Origin: an uncultured Atopobium sp.
GTDB taxonomy: Bacteria; Actinomycetota; Coriobacteriia; Coriobacteriales; Atopobiaceae
Assembly: GCA_937997345.1 (NCBI GenBank)
Contig: CALKTD010000024.1
Span: 1 to 51,156 of the forward strand
DNA length: 51,156 bases
Reading direction: 5' to 3'
The translations under genes were made by a program, and so were the position numbers. Each line of letters starts with the position of its first letter. Positions within the stretch are counted from its first letter, which is position 1. The notes beneath the pieces are model-generated. The model worked only from the letters and a program-made list of their open reading frames with translations. It had not been told where the DNA came from and made no database searches. This document shows, piece by piece, positions 22,784-30,995 of this stretch.

Positions 22784-22796
22784 TACTCTGAACAAA

Positions 22797-23050
22797 GTGC
22801 GTTGACGGAGAGGTTTGCCGGAGCACGTTGTGAACAGAGAGGGTGTTCGTGGTTGAGAAACACCTGCACAGCGCTGGTAGAGTTCACTCCCGAGCTACAA
22901 CTTGAACGGCGTCATTGCTTAGTAGGGAAGTCGTCCGCCTAACGAGACTAGGCTTTTAAGTGGATTGCACAGAGAGAAAACTGCGCAATCAACCGAGGTG
23001 GTACCGCGGAAATTTTCCGTCCTTGGGCATATGCTCAGGGACGGTTTTCT
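22797..23050 (+). promoter_or_regulatory. T-box leader (tRNA-Phe type) of pheST
   Basis: The T-box core AGGTGGTACCGCGG (22996-23009) is present, followed by an intrinsic terminator. The upstream 200 bases hold the Stem I region, with GAGTTCACTCC (about 22879) offering a TTC specifier codon for phenylalanine, matching the downstream gene. Uncharged tRNA-Phe pairing with TGGT in the core would favour the antiterminator and switch on pheST. The exact 5' boundary is approximate. Confidence 0.93.
23017..23050 (+). terminator. T-box regulated terminator
   Basis: CCGTCCTTGGGC and GCTCAGGGACGG pair (one G-U or mismatch) around ATAT, followed by TTTTCT. It overlaps the sequence needed for the alternative antiterminator of the T-box. 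Confidence 0.9.
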
Positions 23051-23067
23051 ATTGAAAGGGTAATTAC

Positions 23068-24135
23068 ATGGGAATGTCTGAGGAACTCTCGGCAATTCGC
23101 GAGCAAGTACTTGAAGGAATTGCTAAGGCAACAAACCTTGAAGCACTTGAGAAGGTGCGCGTTGCATCAATGGGAAAGAAGGGCTCTCTTACAGCAATTA
23201 TGCGTATGATGGGTCAGGTTCCCGCAGATCAGCGCCCTCAAATGGGTCAGCTTGCAAATACCGTTCGTGCTAACGTTGAGACCGCTATTCGCGAGCGTCA
23301 GCTTGCCTTAAAGCGAGAAGCCCTTGAGGCTCAGCTTAATGCTGAGGCAACTGATGTTACCCTTCCAGGTCGTCGTCTGAGCCCTGGTACTCAGCACCTC
23401 ATTGAGCAGGTGCGTGAGGAGATGGAAGACATCTTTATCAGCATGGGCTACACCATTGAGACAGGCCCTTATGTTGAGACCACCTACTACAACTTCACAG
23501 CTCTGAATGCTCCAGAGGACCATCCAAGCCGTTCTGGTAAGGATACGTTCTACGTAGTGGATAATGCACCAGAAGGAAAGGAATCGCACGTACTAGGCGA
23601 GTCTGACGTGCTTCTTCGTACGCAGACTTCTGGCGTACAGGTACACACCATGGAGACAAAAGAGCCTCCCATCTACATGATTTGCCCTGGTACGGTATTC
23701 CGTCCTGACACAGCAGATGCTAACCACCTGCCTCAGTTTACGCAGATGGAAGGCCTTGTTGTTGATGAGGGAATCACCTTTGGTGACCTCAAAGGCACTC
23801 TTGATCACTTTACTCGTGAGATTTTTGGTAAGGACCGCGCTACCCGCTATCGTCCTCACTTCTTCCCATTCACCGAGCCAAGCTGCGAGGTAGATGTTTC
23901 TTGTGGTGTTTGCCACGGTGAGGGCTGCCGTTTCTGCAAGAACACTGGCTGGCTTGAGATTCTTGGTTGCGGCATGGTTGACCCTAATGTCTTCAAGTAC
24001 TGCGGTATTGATTCCGAGAAGTACACAGGCTTTGCCTTTGGCATTGGTGTTGAGCGTGTTGCAGCGCTTCGTTATGACCTTCCTGACCTGCGTATGCTCA
24101 TCTCTGGTGATCAGAGAGTCCTACGTCAGTTCTAA
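23068..24135 (+). CDS. pheS: Phenylalanyl-tRNA synthetase alpha subunit
   Basis: A 355-residue class II aminoacyl-tRNA synthetase subunit. The N-terminal coiled coil (residues 1-85) binds tRNA. The catalytic core has FISMGYTIETGPYVETTYYN, PIYMICPGTVFRPDTADANH (motif 2) and FAFGIGVERVAALRYDLPDL (motif 3). A short Cys-rich stretch (CGVCHGEGCRFCKNTGW, about residues 283-299) resembles a small zinc knuckle and is an elaboration seen in some PheS. The gene is controlled by the T-box leader and joined to pheT. Confidence 0.96.
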   Translation: MGMSEELSAIREQVLEGIAKATNLEALEKVRVASMGKKGSLTAIMRMMGQVPADQRPQMGQLANTVRANVETAIRERQLALKREALEAQLNAEATDVTLPGRRLSPGTQHLIEQVREEMEDIFISMGYTIETGPYVETTYYNFTALNAPEDHPSRSGKDTFYVVDNAPEGKESHVLGESDVLLRTQTSGVQVHTMETKEPPIYMICPGTVFRPDTADANHLPQFTQMEGLVVDEGITFGDLKGTLDHFTREIFGKDRATRYRPHFFPFTEPSCEVDVSCGVCHGEGCRFCKNTGWLEILGCGMVDPNVFKYCGIDSEKYTGFAFGIGVERVAALRYDLPDLRMLISGDQRVLRQF

Positions 24136-24165
24136 TCATCGGCGTCTTATTAGAAAGGCAATCAC

Positions 24166-26625
24166 ATGCGTGTATCTTATGAATGGTTGAAGACGCTCGT
24201 TGATCTTCCTCAGGACCCAAAAGACCTTGAGCGCGAGTTTGTGCGCACTGGTACTGAGGTTGAAGCGGTAGAGCGTGTTGGCGCAAATCTTGACCATGTT
24301 GTTACTGCTCAGGTTGTAAGCAAAGAGCCTCATCCTGATTCTGATCACATGTACGTTACCCTGGTTGATGTGGGCAAAAACAATGTAGATAAGGATGGAA
24401 ATCCTGTTCCTCTACAGATTGTTTGTGGTGCTCAGAACTTTAATCAGGGGGACCACATTGTTACGGCAATGATCGGTGCGGTGCTTCCTGGAGACTTTAA
24501 GATTAAAAAGTCCAAGCTGCGTGGCGTTGAGTCTTGCGGCATGAACTGCTCTTCTCGCGAGCTGGGTCTTGGCGATGACCAGAGCGGTATTATGATTCTT
24601 CCCGAGGACGCTCCAATTGGCGTGCCTCTTACCGATTACCTGGGCATGTCTGATGTTGTCCTTGATTGTGAGATCACCCCTAACCGCCCCGACTGTCTTT
24701 CTATGACAGGTATGGCTGTTGAGGTTTCTGCAATGTATGACACTGACACCCACATTGAGCTTCCACGTGTTACGTCTGAGTCTTGCGCAGATGCATCTGA
24801 GCAGGTAGATGTTACTATTGCTGATCCTGAGCTCTGCTCAAGGTACACCGCTCGCGTGGTTCGTAACGTCAAGATTGGCCCAAGCCCTGAGTGGCTTGCT
24901 CGTCGCGTTACGGCTTGTGGTGGCCGCTCAATCAACAACGTTGTTGATGTTACTAACTACGTAATGTACCTGACTGGCCAGCCTCTGCATGCTTTTGACC
25001 TCGGAAAACTGACCAAGGAAGATGGCAAGTACCACATTGTGGTTCGTGCTGCAGAAGACGGTGAGCACATTGTGACGCTCGACGGAGAAGACCGCGAGCT
25101 CACGTCCGATATGACGGTCATCACAGATAACGGTAAGACTCCTATTGCACTTGCTGGTGTTATGGGTGGTCTTGACTCTGAGATTACCGAGAATACCGTT
25201 GATGTCCTTTTGGAATCCGCTGTCTTTGATAATGGCCACATTAGCCGTACCAGCAGAAACCTTGATTTGATGAGCGAGGCTTCTATTCGTTACGAGCGTC
25301 TTGTGGATCCAAACGGTTGCGCATCTGTTGCAGATATTGCAGCAGCACTCTTTGAGGAGTGCTGTGGTGCTGAGGTTTACCCTGGTATTGTTGATGTATA
25401 TCCAAAGGTAAAAGAGGCAGTAACTATTACGCTTCGCCCAGAGCGCGCCTGCGCCCTTGCAGGTGCTCAAATTCCAGAAGAGTTTATGGTTTCTCGCCTT
25501 ACACGCCTTGGCTGCAAGATTTCTCCTGCAAATAACGGTGAGCTGAGCGTTGTAGCTCCTACAAACCGCCCAGATCTTACGCGTGAGGTTGACCTTATTG
25601 AGGAGATTGTTCGCTTGTGGGGTGAAGGCGATATTGAGGCAACACTTCCTGCTGCTAGAAACCATGCAGGCGGTTTGACTTCAGATCAGCGGCAGATCAG
25701 AAAGATTGGCCGTACGCTGCGCTCCCTTGGCCTCAACGAGACAAAGTCATATCTGTTTGCAAGTCCAGATGACCTCTCTAAGCTTGGTATGAGCGAAGAG
25801 GGAAGAGGCGTCCCGGTAAAGGTTATTAGCCCACTTGTTGCTGATCAGTCTGAAATGCGTCGCTCCATTGTTCCAGGTCTTCTGCGCTCTATTGCATACA
25901 ACCTTGCTCACGGTGTCTCTAATATTGCCATGTATGAGCTGGGCCGTGTGCTCTTTGGACATAAGGATAAGAGCCAGCCAGATGAGCCAAGCTATGTCTG
26001 TGGCGTATTGGTTGGTCGTCCAGCAGATGACGCTTGGAATGCTAAGTATCCAGCCTACGATTTCTTTGATGCCAAGGGTATTGTTGAGGGTCTGCTTGAG
26101 GCACTTCGCATCCCTAAGGTTCGTTTCCGTGTAGCTGAGCCAGAGCAGTACGGTTGGCTTCAGCCTGGTCGCGCTGCTGAGATTCTTGCAGGTAGCGAGA
26201 CAATCGGTTGGGTTGGAAACATTCATCCTTTGTCGCTCCAGAACTTTGACATTGAGGTTCCAGTCATTGCCTTTGAGATTTCTGTTGCGTCGCTTTTGCG
26301 TCTTTCTCAGAAAGACCTTCCTATTGTGGAGCCTCCAACCTACCCAGGCATCTCCATTGACCTGGCAATTGTTGTTGACGAGAGCGTTACTGCTGAGCAG
26401 TTGGTTCAGCGTTTGAAGTCTGCTGGTGGCAAGCTCCTCTGCGACATCAGACTCTTTGACGTGTACCGCGATCCTCTGCGTGTTGGTGAGGGCAAGAAGT
26501 CCATGGCCTTTTCGCTTACGTATCGCGCAGACGACAGAACGCTTACTTCAGAAGAGGTTGAGAAGACCCATACAAAGCTTGTGGAGAAGGTTCTTCGTTC
26601 TACCGGCGGAGAAATTCGCGGATAA
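24166..26625 (+). CDS. pheT: Phenylalanyl-tRNA synthetase beta subunit
   Basis: An 819-residue subunit of the alpha2-beta2 enzyme. Domains in order: N-terminal part MRVSYEWLKTLVDLP, EMAP-like tRNA-binding domain (about residues 40-150, with CGAQNFNQGDHIVTAMIGA), B3/B4 editing domain (about 215-390, with RSINNVVDVTNYVMYLTGQP), B5 domain (about 405-475), catalytic-like core, and C-terminal ferredoxin-fold anticodon-binding domain (from about 725, YPGISIDLAIVVDESVTAEQ). Full length. AGAAAGG precedes the ATG, 30 bases after pheS. The next gene starts 14 bases after the stop. Confidence 0.96.
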   Translation: MRVSYEWLKTLVDLPQDPKDLEREFVRTGTEVEAVERVGANLDHVVTAQVVSKEPHPDSDHMYVTLVDVGKNNVDKDGNPVPLQIVCGAQNFNQGDHIVTAMIGAVLPGDFKIKKSKLRGVESCGMNCSSRELGLGDDQSGIMILPEDAPIGVPLTDYLGMSDVVLDCEITPNRPDCLSMTGMAVEVSAMYDTDTHIELPRVTSESCADASEQVDVTIADPELCSRYTARVVRNVKIGPSPEWLARRVTACGGRSINNVVDVTNYVMYLTGQPLHAFDLGKLTKEDGKYHIVVRAAEDGEHIVTLDGEDRELTSDMTVITDNGKTPIALAGVMGGLDSEITENTVDVLLESAVFDNGHISRTSRNLDLMSEASIRYERLVDPNGCASVADIAAALFEECCGAEVYPGIVDVYPKVKEAVTITLRPERACALAGAQIPEEFMVSRLTRLGCKISPANNGELSVVAPTNRPDLTREVDLIEEIVRLWGEGDIEATLPAARNHAGGLTSDQRQIRKIGRTLRSLGLNETKSYLFASPDDLSKLGMSEEGRGVPVKVISPLVADQSEMRRSIVPGLLRSIAYNLAHGVSNIAMYELGRVLFGHKDKSQPDEPSYVCGVLVGRPADDAWNAKYPAYDFFDAKGIVEGLLEALRIPKVRFRVAEPEQYGWLQPGRAAEILAGSETIGWVGNIHPLSLQNFDIEVPVIAFEISVASLLRLSQKDLPIVEPPTYPGISIDLAIVVDESVTAEQLVQRLKSAGGKLLCDIRLFDVYRDPLRVGEGKKSMAFSLTYRADDRTLTSEEVEKTHTKLVEKVLRSTGGEIRG

Positions 26626-26638
26626 GCAGGTAATTGTA

Positions 26639-27373
26639 GTGCCAAGTTGGAACGTACATATTGCTCATGCTGACCGGCTCCTTGAGAAAGAAGCCGGTTG
26701 CTTGGGTGTAGATATTCACTACCCTGATGCATTTCTGCTTGGAAACGTTGCTCCTGATGTGCACATTGGATTTATGGTTCCAGACTATTCTCACAAGGTG
26801 AGATACGGTCGAAGCCATCAGTCATACCCAGGAAGTTTGCCTATTCCAAGTTACAGGCGTTATCAGCGTAATTTTATGGGCGGCCTTAACCCAGCCGAGT
26901 ATCTACTACAGACTGACTTCATCCAGCCAAATGTGAGCTATTGCTCAGCTGAGCAGCGCAGTTTAGTAGATCAGCGCCAGCTCAGAGAGCTTATCGTGGG
27001 CATTTGGTGTCACCTTGTTTGCGACCACGTGTATAACGCTCATACACGTGCATTTTTACGTGCTCATCATATTCCAACAGGAGAAGATGCGCGTATTCGT
27101 AAGCAAGCAGATTTTGATGTTTACGGGCGCTCGCTTGATATGAATCGTCTGCCAGAAGCATCTGATGAGCTCTTTGCAGTTGCCGCGGCTCATCCACAGT
27201 ACGGGTTTACGCATTCAGATGTTGAGCAAACACTTCAGGTTATACAGCGCATTGCAGAGGAGAATCGCCAGAATAGTGTGAGCTTACCGCAGTATCAAAT
27301 GCTTGATACAGAGTTTTTCTCGTCAGCCTACAAAGAGGCGGAAGACACACTAGTTCAAGGATTTATGCTGTAA
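26639..27373 (+). CDS. Putative zinc-dependent phospholipase C-like hydrolase
   Basis: A 244-residue protein without a signal peptide. It has a set of His and Asp residues resembling the zinc-dependent phospholipase C/S1-P1 fold family: NVHIAHADRLL at the start, FLLGNVAPDVHIGFM near residue 38 and CHLVCDHVYNAHTRAFLRAH near 125. Assignment is tentative; the substrate is unknown. The start is GTG 26639 with GCAGG upstream, 14 bases after pheT, so it is probably translated from the pheST transcript. Confidence 0.6.
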   Translation: MPSWNVHIAHADRLLEKEAGCLGVDIHYPDAFLLGNVAPDVHIGFMVPDYSHKVRYGRSHQSYPGSLPIPSYRRYQRNFMGGLNPAEYLLQTDFIQPNVSYCSAEQRSLVDQRQLRELIVGIWCHLVCDHVYNAHTRAFLRAHHIPTGEDARIRKQADFDVYGRSLDMNRLPEASDELFAVAAAHPQYGFTHSDVEQTLQVIQRIAEENRQNSVSLPQYQMLDTEFFSSAYKEAEDTLVQGFML

Positions 27374-27436
27374 AAACATAACTAGTTCAGTTAAAGTTAT
27401 ATTCTCGCTTTTCTGAGATAGGTTTTGGAGGACGCT

Positions 27437-28663
27437 ATGGAAAAGATGGAATCTCGCGGAACATTTACGGAGTATCTGCCTTCATACACCATTGGTGTTG
27501 ATGCTTATAAGTCGGTACTGCACATTGTTAAGCGCTTTGGCAAAAATGCCATAGTCATTGGTGGACCAACTGCAATGGAGAAGGCACGCCCAAAGCTTGA
27601 GGCTGCACTTGCGGGTTCTGAGGTTTCTATCTCTTCTTGGGTTTCTTACGGCACTAACTCTACACACGCAAATGCCAAGAGAATTGCAGCGATGCCTGAG
27701 GTTATTTCTGCTGATATGCTCTTCCTTGTTGGCGGCGGTCGCGCAATTGATGAGGGTAAAGAGATTGCAACTATCCTGGATAAACCATACTTTACCTTCC
27801 CAACACTTGCTTCTAACTGCGCTCCTGTAACAAGAATTGCTGTTTTCTATAAAGAGGACGGTTCTGCAGATACGTACTTCATTCCTGCTGAGCTTCCTGT
27901 TCATACCTTTATTGATACGCAAATTATTGCAGAGAGCCCTGATGAGTACTTCTGGGCAGGAATTGGCGATGCTTTCTCTAAGGGTCCTGAGGTTGAACTT
28001 TCTTCCAGAGAAGTTGAGCTGCTCCACAGCCCTCTTATGGGACGAGCTCTTGCTGCGGGCGCTTGTATTGAGCCTCTGTTTGACAATGCAGAGCAGGCAC
28101 TGGCAGATAAGCGCGCTGGTATTGTTTCTGAAGCATTTGAAAACGTTGTTCTTAACATCATCATTACCGCTGGTGTTGTGTCTAACATGACCACCAACAT
28201 TGGTGCTGAGCGCGGTGCGTACTACTTCAATTCCTCAACCGCTCATGCCTTCTACAATGCCTTTACTGCTCTGGGCGAGCGTGGCGAGAAACACCTTCAT
28301 GGTGAGGTTGTTTCCTTTGGTACCTGCGTTCTTTATACCTTTGACGGTAACCTTAAGGCACTTGAGGAGCAGGTGGCGCTTAATAGAAAGCTTAGTCTCC
28401 CAACCACTTTGGCAGATCTCGACATTACTCCAGAATCAGTTGACGCTGACCTGGACGTCATTGTTGAGCGAGCTCAGAAGACCAACGAGTGGGGTCGCGC
28501 TCCTTATGGATTTACAACTGATCGCTTCCGCCAGGCAATTCTTGATACCGACGCATACGGTAGGGCAGTAGCCGCTGGCGAGAAGGACCAAGAGGCGGCA
28601 GCTCTGGATGTTATTGCTGCACATGCTCCTTCAGCTGAGACGGCTGTACCACGTAAGATGTAG
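27437..28663 (+). CDS. Iron-containing alcohol dehydrogenase family, glycerol-dehydrogenase-like
   Basis: A 408-residue group III-type dehydrogenase. The N-terminal NAD domain has YTIGVDAYKSVLHIVKRFGK and MLFLVGGGRAIDEGKEIA (GGG-x-x-x-D-x-x-K). The catalytic domain has PTLASNCAPVTRIAVFY, WAGIGDAFSKGPEVELSSRE with a metal-binding Asp, and two metal His candidates in SSTAHAFYNAFTAL and GEKHLHGEVVSFG. These match GldA-like enzymes that oxidise glycerol or reduce small hydroxy-ketones, but the substrate cannot be read off. ATG 27437 follows GGAGG; an earlier TTG lies in that ribosome binding site. A terminator follows. Confidence 0.82.
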   Translation: MEKMESRGTFTEYLPSYTIGVDAYKSVLHIVKRFGKNAIVIGGPTAMEKARPKLEAALAGSEVSISSWVSYGTNSTHANAKRIAAMPEVISADMLFLVGGGRAIDEGKEIATILDKPYFTFPTLASNCAPVTRIAVFYKEDGSADTYFIPAELPVHTFIDTQIIAESPDEYFWAGIGDAFSKGPEVELSSREVELLHSPLMGRALAAGACIEPLFDNAEQALADKRAGIVSEAFENVVLNIIITAGVVSNMTTNIGAERGAYYFNSSTAHAFYNAFTALGERGEKHLHGEVVSFGTCVLYTFDGNLKALEEQVALNRKLSLPTTLADLDITPESVDADLDVIVERAQKTNEWGRAPYGFTTDRFRQAILDTDAYGRAVAAGEKDQEAAALDVIAAHAPSAETAVPRKM

Positions 28664-28979
28664 TTGCAAGAAGCTTCTCGGAGATTGCTTTCCTTAAGTC
28701 GCTTCCCGGTTATATAAAAAGTTTATGTATCAAATGGCAGTTTATTTGGATAAGCTGCCATTTCTTTTAGTTGCAATTTTTATTCACTATTATTAACAAA
28801 AATACTCACAAACAAAAAATAACGCGTACGGTCGTTTTTTATCGGTGAAAGTCATATTGGGTGTTTGTCACCGTGTTTTACCTTGTAATGGTTTATCTTA
28901 GTAACTATCAACTACGAGTATTTATGGATAACAAAATCTATAAAATACGTAGATTTTATTGGTAAGCACGGGGGTGAAC
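28664..28979 (+). other. Intergenic region before the glycogen operon
   Basis: About 316 bases without a gene. The first third holds the terminator of the dehydrogenase gene. The AT-rich remainder must contain the glgB promoter; TATAAAAT near 28939 and TTGTAA near 28884 are candidate elements but not properly spaced to one another. The CGGTGAAAG and CACCG pair at 28841-28873 could form a loop. No cre-like site is certain. Confidence 0.4.
28732..28768 (+). terminator. Rho-independent terminator after the glycerol-dehydrogenase-like gene
   Basis: AAATGGCAG and CTGCCATTT form a perfect nine-base stem around a 14-base loop, followed by CTTTT. Confidence 0.75.
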
Positions 28980-30995
28980 ATGGCAGAGTTAAATGCATCG
29001 TTAGCAGTAAGTGACCAGGATGCATACTTGTTTGCGCAAGGAAAATGGTTCCAGAGCCACAAGAAATTAGGTGCACACCCTGCGGTTCAAGAAGATGGAG
29101 TTGAAGGCTATCATTTTGCTGTTTGGGCACCCAATGCAGCCTCTGTCTCTGTTGTTGGAGACTTTAATAATTGGGATGATACCGTCAATGTTCTTTCTCG
29201 CTCAAAACACGGCGGAATCTGGGAAGGCTTTATTCCAGGAATCACTTCGGAAGTATTGTATAAATTTCTGATTGTATCCGCTTCTGGACAGAAGATTTTC
29301 AAGGCTGACCCTTATGGTACCTATGCAGAGGTCAGACCACATACGGCATCTATTACGTTTGACCCAGACATGTACGTTTGGGAAGACGAAGTATGGATGA
29401 AAAGGCGTGCAACGCTCAAATTCTTGCATAGTCCTCTTAACATCTTTGAAGTTCATCTTGGGAGCTGGAAGCAGCATCCTGACCTGAGTACTCAAGAGGA
29501 AGATTCTGCTGATACAGAGGCTGCAGAGCAGGCTGAAGAACCTAAAGACTACTTTGGTACTAACGTAGATGCCTTCTACACCTATGATGACCTCTCAGAA
29601 GAGCTGGTAGCCTACGTTAAAGATATGGGCTATACCCACATTGAGCTTCTCCCCGTTATGGAGCATCCTTTTGATGGATCTTGGGGTTATCAGGTAACGG
29701 GTTATTTTGCTCCCACCTCAAGGTATGGCAATCCTGCCCAGTTCAAACACTTTATTGACTGCTGCCATCAGGCTGGCATTGGTGTCATTTTAGACTGGGT
29801 TCCAGGAGGCTTCTGCAAAGATGCTCATGGTCTCGCAGAGTTTGATGGCACTAAGCTCTTTGAAGAAAAAGAGCATCCTAACTGGGGAACTCTTAAGTTT
29901 GACCTTACTCGTGGTGAGGTTAGAAGCTTCCTTGTTTCTAACCTGCTCATGTGGCTGAAGGACTATCACGCTGATGGCATTCGTGTTGACGGCGTCAGTA
30001 GCATGCTGTATTTGAATTTTGGCATCGACGATCCTTCTCAGAAGCGCTTTAACCATAAGGGCACAGAGGAAGATTTGGATGCAAGTGCTTTCTTGCGTCT
30101 CTGCAACGAGACAGCTCAAAAAGAGCATCCCGATATTTTGATGATTGCAGAAGAGTCCACAGCATGGCCGCTGGTTACCTATCCTCCAGAGGTTGGGGGA
30201 CTTGGTTTTAACCTTAAGTGGGACATGGGCTGGATGAATGATACGCTGCACTATTGTCAGACTGATTTCCCTTATAGACCAGGCAACCACCGTCTTTTAA
30301 CCTTCTCCAGCATGTATCAGTTCAACGAGAATTTTGTGCTGCCGCTCAGCCATGATGAGGTTGTTCATGGTAAGTGCAGCCTTATTCAGCGCATGCCGGG
30401 GGATTGGTGGAGACAGTTTGCTGGCATGAGGGCACTGGCGCTTCATCAGATGACTCATCCGGGCGCTAAGCTCAACTTTATGGGCAACGAGATTGCGCAG
30501 TTTATTGAGTGGCGCTACTACGAGGGCATTGAGTATTACCTGACTGAGGAGTATCCAACTCACGCTCATCAGCAGGCATTTATTAAGGCTCTTAATCATT
30601 TCTATAAGAACCATCCAGGACTTTGGCAGTATGCCTACGACAACCGTGGATTTGATTGGATTGACGCAGACAATAATGAGCAGTCAATCATCTCGTTTGT
30701 TCGTCACGGAAGAAAGCCTTCCGAGAACCTGGTTATTCTCATCAATTTTGACGTTGCAACCCATCAGAACTTCCGTTTGGGCATGCCTTCTGCAGGCGTG
30801 TGGAAAGAAGTATTTAATTCCGACGCAAAAGAGTTTGGCGGTTCGGGTATTGTGAATACTAAGAAACTTTCCACCAAGCCAGTGGCATGGAATGGAAGAG
30901 ATTATTCGGTAGAACTGTCTGTTCCTCCGCTTGGTGGCATAGTTTTAGCGTTTGAGAAAGAACTTCCAAAGAGGGGGAAGCATGGCCGTAAATAA
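28980..30995 (+). CDS. glgB: 1,4-alpha-glucan branching enzyme
   Basis: A 671-residue GH13 enzyme with an N-terminal CBM48 domain (about residues 35-125, FAVWAPNAASVSVVGDFNNW). The catalytic barrel has ELLPVMEHPFDGSWGYQVTG, KDAHGLAEFDGT, DGIRVDGVSSMLYL with the nucleophile Asp near 337, and MIAEESTAW with the acid/base Glu near 390. It then has LPLSHDEVVHGK with the third acid. It introduces alpha-1,6 branches into glycogen. An acidic stretch rich in Glu and Asp (about 168-190) is inserted after FEVHLGSWK. ATG 28980 follows GGGGGTG. It leads the operon and overlaps glgP by 14 bases. Confidence 0.95.
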   Translation: MAELNASLAVSDQDAYLFAQGKWFQSHKKLGAHPAVQEDGVEGYHFAVWAPNAASVSVVGDFNNWDDTVNVLSRSKHGGIWEGFIPGITSEVLYKFLIVSASGQKIFKADPYGTYAEVRPHTASITFDPDMYVWEDEVWMKRRATLKFLHSPLNIFEVHLGSWKQHPDLSTQEEDSADTEAAEQAEEPKDYFGTNVDAFYTYDDLSEELVAYVKDMGYTHIELLPVMEHPFDGSWGYQVTGYFAPTSRYGNPAQFKHFIDCCHQAGIGVILDWVPGGFCKDAHGLAEFDGTKLFEEKEHPNWGTLKFDLTRGEVRSFLVSNLLMWLKDYHADGIRVDGVSSMLYLNFGIDDPSQKRFNHKGTEEDLDASAFLRLCNETAQKEHPDILMIAEESTAWPLVTYPPEVGGLGFNLKWDMGWMNDTLHYCQTDFPYRPGNHRLLTFSSMYQFNENFVLPLSHDEVVHGKCSLIQRMPGDWWRQFAGMRALALHQMTHPGAKLNFMGNEIAQFIEWRYYEGIEYYLTEEYPTHAHQQAFIKALNHFYKNHPGLWQYAYDNRGFDWIDADNNEQSIISFVRHGRKPSENLVILINFDVATHQNFRLGMPSAGVWKEVFNSDAKEFGGSGIVNTKKLSTKPVAWNGRDYSVELSVPPLGGIVLAFEKELPKRGKHGRK

